DNA of 53,709 nt from an uncultured Bacteroidales bacterium (GCA_903911085.1 CAIWCC010000059.1:1-53709); one strand, 5' to 3'. Positions 42,912 to 53,385 are shown, counted from the first letter of the stretch. The notes: a model not told the origin generated them from the letters alone. Program-made: numbers and translations.

Positions 42912-44513
42912 ATGAAAAAAATAATATTGGCTTTGGTTGTACTTAGCATGGGTACTAGCCTAATGGCTCAAACAGAACTAGATGCATTAAAATATATTCA
43001 ACCAGACATTAATGGTACAGCACGATATATTGGTATGGCCGGTGCCTTTGGTGCTTTGGGTGGTGATGCATCTGCCATAAAAGATAATCCGGCTGGATTA
43101 GGTATTTATCGGAAATCGGAAATAGTGGGTACTTTAAATGCAATGTTGCAAAATAGTACTTCCAATTGGCAATTCAAAAATGCTGGTGAAATGAAAAACT
43201 CCTATGGTTATGGCGATTCATATAAAAATGGAATGACAAATTTTTCAGTTGTTTTAGCAGCTCCTACATTAAAATCGGAGAATGGAAATGGTGGTTTGTT
43301 GAGTTCTAACTGGTCGTTTAGTTTTGACAGACTAAAAACTTTTAACAGAAGCATATCAATCAAAAGCGGTGCATCCAACTCTTCTATAACCGACTTTATG
43401 GGTTATTTTTCAAACGGACTTCCAATCACAGATTTAGCAGGTGATAACGATCCAAACGGCAATGCTTATAACATGACTACAGTACCATGGCTTTCAGTTT
43501 TAGCATTCAAGGGATATTTAATGAACCCTTTGTCAGGTAATAATTGGGAATCTTTCCTTGAAACTCAAAAATCAACAGCAACCCCATCATTCGATATGGT
43601 TGAAAGTGGAAATATAAATGAATATTCATTAAGTTGGGCAGGCAATTTTAGTAATTTATTTTACCTTGGTACTTCTTTAAATTACAAAACTATTAACTAT
43701 TCATTAACAAGTCATTATACTGAAAATTATACAGGAACAAACCACATGCAATTGAATAATACAATATTATCTACTGGAGGCGCAATTAATCTCAATATTG
43801 GTGCCATAGTGCGTCCAACAGATTTTTTACGCTTTGGTTTATCATTGCATTTACCTACAGTTTATCAACTAAATGACAAATATGAATCTTCGTTAGATTA
43901 TAATGTAAAATACACTGACGATAAAAACATTACAACTGTAAAAAGCGGTACCGAATCAACTCCAACTGATGGATATAATGATTATCAAATCCAAGGACCA
44001 TTGCAAATTAACCTGAGTGCTGCATTTATTATAGGAAAAAAAGGATTGGTGAGTACAGAATACAATTTCAGCAATTATACTGGAACACGCTTGTTGGACA
44101 AAGATGGAAATGCTCAATCATACAACAACGAAAACCAACGAATGAACGAAATGTTTAACAATGTACAAACCATTAAAATTGGTGGAGAATATAAATTAAC
44201 AGATAATTTTTCACTTCGTGCAGGTTATGCTAATATGAGCAATGCAACTAAAGATGATGCACAAAAAATTATGTATGAAAGTACAATTCGTACTGACACA
44301 GAATACTTTTTGCACAATGGTACAAATTACATTACTGCTGGTTTTGGATATCGCGAAGCAAGTTGGTTTTTAGATTTTGGATATATGCACAAAATAGTTG
44401 ACGAAACATTTATGCCATATAGAAATGTAATGACTGGTGATTTTGCAGTAAATCCGGCTTCGGTATTAACTTACACAAACAATGCATTTGTAACATTAGG
44501 ATTCAAATTCTAA
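42912..44513 (+). CDS. OmpP1/FadL-type outer-membrane beta-barrel
   Basis: 533 aa. Signal peptide MKKIILALVVLSMGTSLMAQ, then the family's N-terminal plug-like region RYIGMAGAFGALGGDASAIKDNPAGLGIYRKSEI. Alternating amphipathic strands continue to a terminal ...FVTLGFKF, the C-terminal aromatic needed for barrel assembly. FadL-type proteins take up hydrophobic molecules across the outer membrane; Bacteroidales members are often called hemin receptors without proof. Followed by a strong terminator. Confidence 0.85.
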   Translation: MKKIILALVVLSMGTSLMAQTELDALKYIQPDINGTARYIGMAGAFGALGGDASAIKDNPAGLGIYRKSEIVGTLNAMLQNSTSNWQFKNAGEMKNSYGYGDSYKNGMTNFSVVLAAPTLKSENGNGGLLSSNWSFSFDRLKTFNRSISIKSGASNSSITDFMGYFSNGLPITDLAGDNDPNGNAYNMTTVPWLSVLAFKGYLMNPLSGNNWESFLETQKSTATPSFDMVESGNINEYSLSWAGNFSNLFYLGTSLNYKTINYSLTSHYTENYTGTNHMQLNNTILSTGGAINLNIGAIVRPTDFLRFGLSLHLPTVYQLNDKYESSLDYNVKYTDDKNITTVKSGTESTPTDGYNDYQIQGPLQINLSAAFIIGKKGLVSTEYNFSNYTGTRLLDKDGNAQSYNNENQRMNEMFNNVQTIKIGGEYKLTDNFSLRAGYANMSNATKDDAQKIMYESTIRTDTEYFLHNGTNYITAGFGYREASWFLDFGYMHKIVDETFMPYRNVMTGDFAVNPASVLTYTNNAFVTLGFKF

Positions 44514-44536
44514 AATACAGATTCGACAATATCATT

Positions 44537-44569
44537 AGAGGTCAACTTTATTTAGTTGACCTCTTTTTT
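44537..44569 (+). terminator. Intrinsic terminator after the FadL-like gene
   Basis: AGAGGTCAACT-TTATTT-AGTTGACCTCT followed by T6: an 11-bp perfect stem. Confidence 0.92.
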
Positions 44570-44847
44570 GTTATCAACGGCGGACAAGTGAGTATCTCAA
44601 AGTACATCTTCTATTCCAAAACGATATAAATTAACAACATTGATTAAATTTGGTAACTTTTATTGAATTTAAAAACAATTCTAAAAATTTACAGAAGTAA
44701 GATAACAAACAATAAATCAACTGAACAAGATGATAATTTGCACAAAAAGTCTTACTTTTGTCAATATACTAAATGATTTTATAACAAAATTGAACGAAAT
44801 CAAAATTTAATTGTTAGAGTATAGTTATTAACCATTGTACTAAAATA
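44570..44847 (+). promoter_or_regulatory. Spacer with carboxylase operon promoter
   Basis: TACTTTTG at 44753-44760 is the best -7 element, giving a leader of ~80 nt to the ATG at 44848; the -33 element is not clear. No other feature seen in this spacer. Confidence 0.45.
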
Positions 44848-46383
44848 ATGAATAAAAACGAAGTATTCGAGCAACGACTCAAATCGTTGCAACAGATGGA
44901 GGATAATGCTGCCACACGTCAGCATTTAAAAGGTAAACTCACAGCTCGTGAACGTATAAATGTACTTTTTGACGAAGGAACTTTTTTTGAATTTGACGCT
45001 TTTGTGTTGCCATCACAATCAGCAAATAGCACAAAACAATCCAATTTTGGAGACGGTGTTGTTGTCGGTCGTGGACTGGTTCAGGGTCGTAGTGTTTTTG
45101 CCTATGCACAAGATTTTACTGTATTGGGTGGTTCATTGGGATATGCACACGGTATGAAAATTGCCAAAGTACAACAAATGGCATTAAAACTTGGTGCTCC
45201 AATTGTTGGATTAATGGATTCGGGCGGCGCACGTATTCAAGAGGGTGTAAAAAGCTTATCAGCTTATGCAATTATTTTTCGCAACAATGTAAATTCATCA
45301 GGAATCATTCCTCAAATAAGTGCAATTTTAGGACCGGCAGCAGGTGGTGCAGTATATTCACCAGCATTAACTGATTTCATTTTCATGACTAATCAAACGT
45401 CATACATGTTTGTTACTGGACCTGATATTGTAAAGGAAGTATTGAACGAAGAAATAGATATGGAAGGATTGGGAGGTGGAAATGTTCACGCAAGCAAAAG
45501 TGGAGTTTCACATTTTGTGTCTGACGACGAAGAACATTCTATTATGCTAATAAGAAAACTATTATCATATATTCCGTCGAATAACTATGAATCGTTACCT
45601 GTTTCAAATTTAGTTAGTTTCTACAAATCGCGACAAGATTATTTGAATAAAATAATCCCAGATGACCCTAACCGACCATACGACATGAAAGAAATTATCA
45701 ATATACTTGTTGATAAAGATTCATTTTTTGAAGTTCACGAAAAGTTTGCCCAAAACATATTAGTTGGCTTTGCCCGATTAAATGGAAAAACTATAGGAAT
45801 TGTAGCCAATCAACCCAAAGTAATGGCTGGTACTCTGGACATTAACGCCAGTGTTAAAGGTGCTCGTTTTGTTCGCTTTTGCGATGCGTTCAATATTCCA
45901 TTGTTAATTTTAGAAGATGTTCCTGGTTTCCTTCCTGGTATTGAGCAAGAACACAATGGAATTATTCGCAATGGTGCAAAGTTATTATATGCTTTTTGTG
46001 AAGCTACAGTTCCCAAAATCACAGTAATAACTCGCAAGGCTTATGGTGGGGCATATATCGTTATGAGTAGCAAAAACACAGGTGGCGATTTTAATTTTGC
46101 ATGGCCAACAGCCGAAATTGCAGTTATGGGACCAGGCGGAGCAATTAAAATTGTCAATAAACATGAACTTGCTAAAGCTGAAAATAAAGCTGAATTAGAA
46201 AAAATTCTAATAGATAAATACAAAGAGGAAATTGCAAATCCATATAAAGCGGAAGAACTAGGTTTAATTGACGAAGTTATTAGTCCTTCGGATACAAGAC
46301 AAATTCTAATCACATCATTTGAAATTTTATCAAACAAGCAATATCACAAGCCTGCGCGAAAACATGGCAGTATACCATTGTAA
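44848..46383 (+). CDS. pccB: Acyl-CoA carboxylase carboxyltransferase subunit (propionyl-/methylmalonyl-CoA type)
   Basis: 511 aa. Transfers CO2 between biotin and an acyl-CoA. Conserved KGKLTARERINVLFDEGTF, LMDSGGARIQEG and ILGPAAGGAVYSPALTDF in the N-terminal crotonase half; LEDVPGFLPGIEQEHNGIIRNGAKLLYAF and KAYGGAYIVMSSK in the C-terminal half. This is the PccB/MmdA type. With MutAB it completes the succinyl-CoA - methylmalonyl-CoA - propionyl-CoA path. No MmdB-like sodium-pumping membrane subunit is present in the window, so either ATP-driven carboxylation or transcarboxylation is possible. First gene of a three-gene operon. Confidence 0.93.
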   Translation: MNKNEVFEQRLKSLQQMEDNAATRQHLKGKLTARERINVLFDEGTFFEFDAFVLPSQSANSTKQSNFGDGVVVGRGLVQGRSVFAYAQDFTVLGGSLGYAHGMKIAKVQQMALKLGAPIVGLMDSGGARIQEGVKSLSAYAIIFRNNVNSSGIIPQISAILGPAAGGAVYSPALTDFIFMTNQTSYMFVTGPDIVKEVLNEEIDMEGLGGGNVHASKSGVSHFVSDDEEHSIMLIRKLLSYIPSNNYESLPVSNLVSFYKSRQDYLNKIIPDDPNRPYDMKEIINILVDKDSFFEVHEKFAQNILVGFARLNGKTIGIVANQPKVMAGTLDINASVKGARFVRFCDAFNIPLLILEDVPGFLPGIEQEHNGIIRNGAKLLYAFCEATVPKITVITRKAYGGAYIVMSSKNTGGDFNFAWPTAEIAVMGPGGAIKIVNKHELAKAENKAELEKILIDKYKEEIANPYKAEELGLIDEVISPSDTRQILITSFEILSNKQYHKPARKHGSIPL

Positions 46384-46478
46384 TTGATTTATAACAAAAA
46401 AAACAATTGAAATTTTCATATTTCAACTTAAGATATAAAATTTTAGACATTTATACCCAGTAACTTTGTAAATAATTT

Positions 46479-47975
46479 ATGAAAAAAAGACTATTAATTG
46501 CCAACCGAAGTGAGATTGCAATTCGCATAATTCGTTCAGCCCATAAATTGGGCATGTTGGCTGTGGTTTTTCAAAGCGATAGAGAACCTGACGCACTTTA
46601 TTTGCGTTATGCTGACGAAATAATTCCATCACGCGATGCAGGAAATGAAAAATCAATTTTTCTCGATCCAGAAAGAATTGTATTGTTAGCAAATGAACAC
46701 AATATTGATTTAATACATCCTGGATATGGCTTTTTGTCCGAAAATCCAGATTTTGCAGCCCTATGTGTAACAAATGGAATTAATTTCATTGGGCCGTCAC
46801 CCGAATTAATCCGAGACATGGGACTTAAAACCGTGGCAAAAAGCATGGCTATAAAAGAAGGTTTACCTTTGGTACCGGGTAGTGATGGACCTGTGAAAGA
46901 CGCAGAAGCAGCAAAAGTTTTTGCCGACAAAATTGGTTATCCAGTTATTCTTAAAGCATCTGCTGGTGGAGGTGGTCGTGGAATGCGCATCGTTGAAAAA
47001 GCAGAAACAATTGAACGGCATTTTAAATCTGCATCCGACGAAGCATTGGCTGCATTTGGTAATGGAGATATGTTTATTGAAAAATATTTGCAAAATCCCA
47101 AACATTTGGAATTTCAAATTTTAGGAGACAAACATGGAAATGTAATTCATTTAGGAGAACGTGAATGCTCGTTGCAACGTAAGCACCAAAAACTGCTTGA
47201 AGAAGCTCCATCGGCAAGTGTTACTCCTCAAATGAGAAAAGAAATGGGCGATATGGCAGTGCGTTTCGCAAAAGCAATTGGTTACTATTCGGCAGGAACT
47301 ATCGAATATATTATGGACGAAGATGGATCCTATTACTTTATGGAAATGAACACCCGAATTCAAGTAGAACATCCTGTCACTGAAATGATTACTGGAGTTG
47401 ATTTGGTCGACTGGCAAATTAAAGTTGCATTGGGAGAACAATTAACCATTAAGCAAGAAGATGTTATTATTAGTGGTTGGGCAATTGAATGTAGAGTAAA
47501 TACAGAAGATCCACAAAACCGCTTTGCACCTCAAACTGGCTTGATAGATAAAATTCATTTTCCGCAAGATAAATCGATTCGCATTGAAACAGGTGTTCAG
47601 AGTGGTTCGGTAGTAACACCTTATTTCGATTCTATGATAGCAAAAATTATAGTTCATGGTGACAATCGTGCTGATGTGATACAAAAAACTCTTACAGCTT
47701 TGTACGAATTTAGTTTATTAGGACTTAAAACAACAATTCCCTTTTGCCGTACAGTGTTACAACATCCCGAGTTTATAAATGCAAGTTATACTACTCGTTG
47801 GGTGGATCAAGTTTATACGCCTGAAATGCTAGAAAATGATGACGATGAAATGATTGGTGCATTGGCTGCAACAATTATGTACGCATCAGAATATCTACAA
47901 CTTTCATCCGATTTACCGACCTACAAAAACGACTCTTTAAACGTATGGGTTTTAAACAAAAGGTTAAATTATTAA
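46479..47975 (+). CDS. accC: Biotin carboxylase subunit of acyl-CoA carboxylase
   Basis: 498 aa. ATP-grasp enzyme that carboxylates biotin on its carrier. Begins MKKRLLIANRSEIAIRIIRSA; has HPGYGFLSENPDFA, the Gly-rich ATP loop KASAGGGGRGMRIV, ERECSLQRKHQKLLEEAPS, and the catalytic MEMNTRIQVEHPVTEMITG. Complete biotin-carboxylase domain with no fused carrier; the carrier is the next gene. The 95-bp gap after pccB contains no terminator. Confidence 0.93.
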   Translation: MKKRLLIANRSEIAIRIIRSAHKLGMLAVVFQSDREPDALYLRYADEIIPSRDAGNEKSIFLDPERIVLLANEHNIDLIHPGYGFLSENPDFAALCVTNGINFIGPSPELIRDMGLKTVAKSMAIKEGLPLVPGSDGPVKDAEAAKVFADKIGYPVILKASAGGGGRGMRIVEKAETIERHFKSASDEALAAFGNGDMFIEKYLQNPKHLEFQILGDKHGNVIHLGERECSLQRKHQKLLEEAPSASVTPQMRKEMGDMAVRFAKAIGYYSAGTIEYIMDEDGSYYFMEMNTRIQVEHPVTEMITGVDLVDWQIKVALGEQLTIKQEDVIISGWAIECRVNTEDPQNRFAPQTGLIDKIHFPQDKSIRIETGVQSGSVVTPYFDSMIAKIIVHGDNRADVIQKTLTALYEFSLLGLKTTIPFCRTVLQHPEFINASYTTRWVDQVYTPEMLENDDDEMIGALAATIMYASEYLQLSSDLPTYKNDSLNVWVLNKRLNY

Positions 47976-48050
47976 GTTCAAGCAAAATAATATAAAAACA
48001 GGTATTCAACTTATCAACAGTGAAAATACGAATTAATAAAAAAAAGATTT

Positions 48051-48599
48051 ATGGGAACATCATATATTTATAAACGCGATGCTTCGCGATTATTCATAGC
48101 TTTACGCGATACTGGGAAACGATTTAAAATTTATATACCAAAGGAGTCAAGACCTGTAGTTGATGGAGAGGAAAAAGATATTGATTTTGTAGAACAAGAA
48201 GATTTTCATTATGCATTTGACTGGAAAGGAAAGCGATTTCATTGCGAATTGGTATCTCGTGACCAAAATAAAGCAGTGATAAAAGTCAATGGTGTAGAAT
48301 ATAAATACAGCTTAGAATCATTATTTTCATACATTCGCCACGGAATGATTGATAAAGATGGCAAACAAATCAACGAAAACAACATTATTTCACCTATGCC
48401 AGGCAAAATAGTAGATATTTTTCTTTCGGAAGGTGATTTGGTAAATGAAGGTGAACCAATTCTAAGTCTGGAAGCTATGAAAATGCAAAATGAAATAACA
48501 GCTACTTGCAACGGAGTAATTCGTAAAATACATGTAATACCTGGTCAATCAATAATGAAAGACGAACTTATGGTAGAAGTTACTTCTATTGATTTATAG
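48051..48599 (+). CDS. Biotin carboxyl carrier protein of acyl-CoA carboxylase
   Basis: 182 aa. The C-terminal biotinyl domain (~112-182) includes SPMPGKIVDIFLSEGDLVNEG and LEAMKMQNEI with biotin-accepting Lys144. The N-terminal ~110 residues (YIYKRDASRLFIALRD ...) resemble the spacer domain that links carriers to the carboxylase core in propionyl-CoA carboxylases. Third gene of the operon, 75 bp after accC. Confidence 0.92.
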   Translation: MGTSYIYKRDASRLFIALRDTGKRFKIYIPKESRPVVDGEEKDIDFVEQEDFHYAFDWKGKRFHCELVSRDQNKAVIKVNGVEYKYSLESLFSYIRHGMIDKDGKQINENNIISPMPGKIVDIFLSEGDLVNEGEPILSLEAMKMQNEITATCNGVIRKIHVIPGQSIMKDELMVEVTSIDL

Positions 48600-48667
48600 C
48601 ATTAAAACTCTGAATGTCTAATAAAGAACAACAATTTTACAACTCAAAAAAACACAAAACATAATTC

Positions 48668-50302
48668 ATGAACAAGCTTAAAAATTCTCTTTTTCTTATA
48701 TTAGGTGCATTTATTTTTATTTATGCATACATGCCTGTATTCAATTTTGGTTTTCTAGGACTACCTGTATTTTTAGGTAGTTTGCTTATTATGTGGATAT
48801 TATTGGATAATATGGCAGCTATAAATTCATTAGGCAACCAACAAAATCAGCAACTAAAACTAAAGTCTGCCAAAATTCCTACCGTTCTTTTGTCTGTGTT
48901 GTTTATTTATATGACTATTGTTCCTACAATTACAACATGGGCGTTGTTCAGAACCAATGATTATAGAAATTTAATTGGAAAAATTGAAACAGGAAAAGAT
49001 TTATCGAATCACATGTTACCAATTTCTATCGAAAAAATTCGTGTTGTAGATCAATCATTAGCACAAATTCTTGGCGATAAGGTACTTGGGTATCAATCAG
49101 CACTTGGGAGTCAAGTTACATTAGGAACATTCAATATTCAAAAGGTAAACAATGATCTTTATTGGGTAGCCCCTCTCCTACACTCTGGCTTTTTTAAATG
49201 GCAAAAAAACAATCAAGGAACAAATGGATATGTAATGGTAAGCGCAACAAATGAGCGAGATGTAAAACTTGTACAAGAAATTGGCGGAAAAAAAGTTTTC
49301 ATAAAATATCAATCTGAGGCCTATTTTTTTGATAATTTAGAACGCTATCTCTATTTTCATGGTTATTGGAATGTTGGTTTAACCGATTATTCATTTGAAA
49401 TTAACGATTCTGGAACACCATTCTGGGTTGTAACAAAATATAAGAAAACTATAGGTTTTGCGGGTGAAGAAGCTCAAGGAGTAGTAGTTGTGAACGCAGA
49501 AACAGGCGACATTAAAGAATATTCTATTAATAATGCACCAAAATGGATAGATAGAATACAACCAGCTAACTTTGTAGAGAAACAATTAAATGATTGGGGT
49601 GAATATGTGAAAGGATTTTGGAATTTCTCCAATGAAGAAAAAATGAAAATTACAGAGCAAGTATCGTTAGTTTACGGAGAAGACAATGATGCATATTGGT
49701 ATACAGGTTTAACATCTGTTGGTGCCGACGAAGCAACTGTTGGATTTGTATTGGTAAATACACGCACAAAAAAAGCAATTTGGTACAAGCAAAGTGGTGC
49801 AACAGAATATGCAGCTCAAAATTCTGCAAAAGGAAAAGTTCAAGAAAAAGGATTCTCAGCCTCATTGCCAATTCCATACAATATCAACAACATACCTACA
49901 TATGTAATGACTTTAAAAGATAATGGTGGGTTGGTAAAAATGTATGCAATGGTGGCAATAGAAGATTATACAATTGTTGGTGTTGGAAATACTTTACGAG
50001 AAGCATTAATGGCTTATAAAAATGCATTTAATACTACTGGAAATAAAATTAACGCCAAGAGCAAAACTGAGAAGTTAATAATTAATTCAATTATAACAAG
50101 AATTAATGGCGATGTGAAAAATGGTAATACTTACTACTATTTCACACTCAAAAGTAATACAAAAGTATTTATTGGTTCATCTCAAATTTCAAATGACTTT
50201 CCAATCACAACAATTGGCGACAGTGTAACTGTTTCATACGACAATGATAATCAAGATATTATCGATGTATCTACATATAAGAATAAAACTATTGGAAAAT
50301 AA
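48668..50302 (+). CDS. Membrane protein of unknown function following the carboxylase operon
   Basis: 544 aa. Three N-terminal transmembrane helices (~7-21, 28-46, 70-92) are followed by a ~450-residue, probably extracytoplasmic region. Two repeat-like modules share a pattern of aromatic residues then G-x-V/F-x-V-N/S-A/T (for example YWVAPLLHSGFFKWQKNNQGTNGYVMVSATNERD and DAYWYTGLTSVGADEATVGFVLVNTRTKKAIWY), and the end is an OB-like beta-rich segment. I do not recognise the family. Gap of 68 bp to the biotin carrier, same strand, with a terminator behind it, so it may be the last gene of that transcript. Confidence 0.6.
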   Translation: MNKLKNSLFLILGAFIFIYAYMPVFNFGFLGLPVFLGSLLIMWILLDNMAAINSLGNQQNQQLKLKSAKIPTVLLSVLFIYMTIVPTITTWALFRTNDYRNLIGKIETGKDLSNHMLPISIEKIRVVDQSLAQILGDKVLGYQSALGSQVTLGTFNIQKVNNDLYWVAPLLHSGFFKWQKNNQGTNGYVMVSATNERDVKLVQEIGGKKVFIKYQSEAYFFDNLERYLYFHGYWNVGLTDYSFEINDSGTPFWVVTKYKKTIGFAGEEAQGVVVVNAETGDIKEYSINNAPKWIDRIQPANFVEKQLNDWGEYVKGFWNFSNEEKMKITEQVSLVYGEDNDAYWYTGLTSVGADEATVGFVLVNTRTKKAIWYKQSGATEYAAQNSAKGKVQEKGFSASLPIPYNINNIPTYVMTLKDNGGLVKMYAMVAIEDYTIVGVGNTLREALMAYKNAFNTTGNKINAKSKTEKLIINSIITRINGDVKNGNTYYYFTLKSNTKVFIGSSQISNDFPITTIGDSVTVSYDNDNQDIIDVSTYKNKTIGK

Positions 50303-50328
50303 CAAACAACTTAAATGATTTCAAACAA

Positions 50329-50363
50329 TAAAAGGCTGTAACTAATTAGTTAAAGCCTTTTAT
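50329..50363. terminator. Intrinsic terminator after the carboxylase-region transcript
   Basis: AAAAGGCT and AGCCTTTT arms with an inner TAACTAATTAGTTA palindrome, then a T-rich tail. Confidence 0.8.
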
Positions 50364-50606
50364 CTTTAGATGGTCCTAAAAGAAAAAACATCAAACTTAA
50401 AGATAAAAAATTAAATCATAAATTACTGATCATAAAAAAAATCAATTTTTGGTAACTCTTTAAGCAAATCCAACTTTAAATAAATTTGCGATGGATTAAT
50501 AAATGAATAAAATTTTGATTTGCAAGAAACAAAGATCAATATCGAAAAATCTCTAAATTGCAACGTCAAATTCTAAAGATTCAGACAGTTATTGTCAAAT
50601 AAATCG
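50364..50606. other. Empty convergent spacer
   Basis: About 240 bp of AT-rich sequence between two terminators. No gene, repeat or promoter recognised. Confidence 0.5.
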
Positions 50607-50640
50607 AAAAAAAAAGAGACTATCTTTAAGACAGTCTCTC
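50607..50640 (-). terminator. Terminator of the alpha operon
   Basis: On the minus strand AGAGACTGTC-TTAAA-GATAGTCTCT followed by a run of eight T residues, 31 bases after the rplQ stop. Confidence 0.9.
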
Positions 50641-50670
50641 TAAATTGAAAATATTTTAATCTAAATGTGT

Positions 50671-51159
50671 TTACTCAGCAGATGCTTCAGGAGTTGCAAC
50701 AGGTTCTTGAGCGGCAGTTTCTTCAACTTTTTTAGTTGCAGCTGCAGTAGAACGACGTGTACGTACTGCTTTCTTAGCAGCTTTTTCTTTCAACATGTTT
50801 TCGTTGTAATCAACTAATTCAATAATACACATTTCAGCGTTATCGCCTAAACGAAAACCTGTACGTAAAATACGTGTATAACCTCCTGGACGATTAGCAA
50901 TCTTTACGGCAACATTTTGAAATAATTCAGTAACCATTTCTTTATTTTGCAAATAACTAAAAACTGTACGACGTGAATGAGTTGTATCTTCCTTTGATTT
51001 TGTCAACAATGGTTCTACATAAATTTGCAATGCTTTTGCTTTTGCCAAAGTAGTAGCAATTCTCTTATGTTGAATAAGAGAAGAAGCCATATTTGACAAC
51101 ATTGCCTTTCTGTGAGCCGTTTTACGGCCTAAGTGGTTAAATTTTTTATTATGTCTCAT
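50671..51159 (-). CDS. rplQ: 50S ribosomal protein L17
   Basis: 162 aa. The conserved L17 core ([56 protein letters not shown]) is followed by an Ala/Lys/Glu-rich C-terminal tail (~120-162) that is longer than in E. coli L17 (127 aa) and typical of Bacteroidota. Last gene of the alpha operon, 4 bp after rpoA. Confidence 0.97.
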   Translation of the reverse strand: MRHNKKFNHLGRKTAHRKAMLSNMASSLIQHKRIATTLAKAKALQIYVEPLLTKSKEDTTHSRRTVFSYLQNKEMVTELFQNVAVKIANRPGGYTRILRTGFRLGDNAEMCIIELVDYNENMLKEKAAKKAVRTRRSTAAATKKVEETAAQEPVATPEASAE

Positions 51160-51163
51160 CTCT

Positions 51164-52156
51164 TTACTCTTTATCTAATTTATATTTTACTATATCCATG
51201 CCAAATGACAGATTCAAGCTTTCTAATTTTTCCTCTAACTCGGTAAGTGATTTTTTACCAAAGTTACGGAACTTCAGTAAGTCGTGTCTGTGATAGCCTG
51301 CTAATTGCCCTAAAGTGTCAACATCAGCTGCTTTCAAACAATTGAGTGCACGAACTGAAAGTTCACAATCAGTCAACTTGGTTTTCAATAATTGACGCAT
51401 GTGTAATATTTCTTCATCAAATTCGTCACTTGTTTCACCTTCGGTAATTTCTAAAGAAATTTTTTCGTCAGAAAACAACATAAAATGGTGAATAAGTATT
51501 TTAGCTGACTCTTTCAAAGCCTCTTTTGGATGAATAGAACCATCAGTACTAATTTCCAATACTAATTTTTCGTAATCAGTAACTTGTTCAACACGATAGT
51601 TTTCAATTGAATACTTAACATTACGTATAGGTGTAAAAATAGCATCAATTGGAATAACACCAATTTCGGAATTTGCTACCTTATTATCTTCTGATGGAGC
51701 ATACCCACGTCCTTTATTAACTGTTATATCAATTTGAAAACTAGCTGAAGGATCAAGTTGACAAATAACTAATTTAGGATTCAACACTTCGAAACCGGTA
51801 AAATATTTTCCAATATCACCTGCCTTAAAAGTTGTTGTACCAGCAACAGTAATTGTTACTTTTTCTGTATCGAAATCTTCAACAATTTGTTTGAAACGTA
51901 TTTGTTTAAGATTCAAAATGATGTTTGTAACATCATCTATTACACCCGGAATAGTTGAATACTCATGATCTATTCCTTCAATTTTAATAGAAGTAATAGC
52001 GAATCCTTCGAGTGAAGACAAAAGGATACGGCGTAAAGCATTACCTACTGTAATACCGTAACCGGGTTCCAACGGACGAAATTCAAATTTTCCTTGAAAT
52101 GCGTCAGCTTCCAACATGATTACCTTTTCGGGCTTTTGAAATGCTAATATAGCCAT
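51164..52156 (-). CDS. rpoA: RNA polymerase alpha subunit
   Basis: 330 aa. The N-terminal domain (~1-230) drives dimerisation and assembly with beta/beta' ([30 protein letters not shown]). The C-terminal domain (~250-325, [44 protein letters not shown]) binds upstream DNA and regulators. Complete. Between rpsD and rplQ as in nearly all bacteria. Confidence 0.98.
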   Translation of the reverse strand: MAILAFQKPEKVIMLEADAFQGKFEFRPLEPGYGITVGNALRRILLSSLEGFAITSIKIEGIDHEYSTIPGVIDDVTNIILNLKQIRFKQIVEDFDTEKVTITVAGTTTFKAGDIGKYFTGFEVLNPKLVICQLDPSASFQIDITVNKGRGYAPSEDNKVANSEIGVIPIDAIFTPIRNVKYSIENYRVEQVTDYEKLVLEISTDGSIHPKEALKESAKILIHHFMLFSDEKISLEITEGETSDEFDEEILHMRQLLKTKLTDCELSVRALNCLKAADVDTLGQLAGYHRHDLLKFRNFGKKSLTELEEKLESLNLSFGMDIVKYKLDKE

Positions 52157-52167
52157 GGATTCAATTA

Positions 52168-52773
52168 TTATTTAGAGTATAACTCAACGATTAACTGTTC
52201 TTTGATATTTTCAGGAATATCTTCACGCTCAGGTATATGTAAATATGTACCCGACATAGTTGAAGCGTTCCATTCAATCCAAGGATATTTGCTGTGATTA
52301 AAACCTTCCAATGAAGCATTGATAACTTCCATTGATTTATTTTTTTCTCTTACAGCTATAACTTGACCTGGTTTAACATGACACGAAGCAATGTTAAGCA
52401 CTTTACCATCAACTGTAATATGCTTATGACTTACTAACTGACGAGCACCTGAACGTGTTGGAGCAAATCCTAAACGGAATACCAAATTATCCAAACGTGA
52501 CTCTAACAATTGTAACAATACTTCACCTGTAACACCTTTGGTACGTTGAGCTTTTTCGTACATGTTACGGAATTGTTTTTCCAACACTCCATAAGTGTAT
52601 TTAGCTTTTTGTTTTTCGCGTAATTGAATACCATATTCTGATGTTTTCTTACGACGACCTTGACCGTGTTGTCCTGGAGGATAATTCTTTTTAGCCAACA
52701 CTTTATCTGGTCCGAAAATAGCTTCACCAAATTTACGAGCTATTCTTGACTTTGGTCCAATATATCTTGCCAT
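52168..52773 (-). CDS. rpsD: 30S ribosomal protein S4
   Basis: 201 aa. S4 N-terminal domain ([21 protein letters not shown]), [31 protein letters not shown], and the S4 RNA-binding domain ([34 protein letters not shown]). The zinc-Cys motif found in some S4 proteins is absent. Initiates assembly of the small subunit; in other bacteria it also regulates the alpha operon. A 169-bp spacer separates it from rpsK, longer than usual for this operon. Confidence 0.98.
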   Translation of the reverse strand: MARYIGPKSRIARKFGEAIFGPDKVLAKKNYPPGQHGQGRRKKTSEYGIQLREKQKAKYTYGVLEKQFRNMYEKAQRTKGVTGEVLLQLLESRLDNLVFRLGFAPTRSGARQLVSHKHITVDGKVLNIASCHVKPGQVIAVREKNKSMEVINASLEGFNHSKYPWIEWNASTMSGTYLHIPEREDIPENIKEQLIVELYSK

Positions 52774-52942
52774 TTTTTATTTGTTTTTATTTGTTTATGG
52801 TTCGTAACTCTGATTATGAAAGATACAGCCGCGATTGCTGAGAGGTTTTTATTCTGCAATCAAAATCAATTCACTCATCAGTTGTACACTTCTTAAATCT
52901 TCAATCCCGATAGCAATCGAGACAAATTTTCAAATTTTCAAA
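52774..52942 (-). other. Spacer between rpsK and rpsD
   Basis: 169 bp without a coding frame inside the ribosomal operon. Contains a small CGAT-AGCA-ATCG hairpin (about 52907-52919) and a run of TTTTCAAATTTTCAAATT. Possibly a regulatory leader of rpsD or an inserted repeat. Confidence 0.4.
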
Positions 52943-53332
52943 TTATACTCTACGACGTTTTGGAGGACGACATCCATTATGTGGTAGTGGAGTAACATCT
53001 ACAATTTCGGTTACTTCAATGCCAGCACCGTGAATTGTACGGATAGCCGATTCACGACCATTACCTGGTCCTTTTACATAGGCTTTTACTTTCTTAAGAC
53101 CTAAGTCTAATGCAACTTTTGAGCAATCCTGAGCTGCCATCTGAGCTGCATAAGGAGTGTTTTTCTTTGAGCCACGGAATCCCATCTTACCTGCAGATGA
53201 CCAAGATATTACTTGACCACTACCATTTGCAAGAGTAACGATAATGTTATTAAAAGAAGAGTGTACGTGTAATTGACCTACACCATCAACTTTTACGATT
53301 CTTTTTTTGGCTGCAACTGTTTTCTTTGCCAT
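52943..53332 (-). CDS. rpsK: 30S ribosomal protein S11
   Basis: 129 aa. Conserved [46 protein letters not shown] and the C-terminal [33 protein letters not shown]. Complete. 53 bp after rpsM in the alpha operon. Confidence 0.98.
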   Translation of the reverse strand: MAKKTVAAKKRIVKVDGVGQLHVHSSFNNIIVTLANGSGQVISWSSAGKMGFRGSKKNTPYAAQMAAQDCSKVALDLGLKKVKAYVKGPGNGRESAIRTIHGAGIEVTEIVDVTPLPHNGCRPPKRRRV

Positions 53333-53385
53333 ATTATTTCAATATTTTTTTTGCTTTTTCTAAAATTCGCAAACAGTTAATAACC

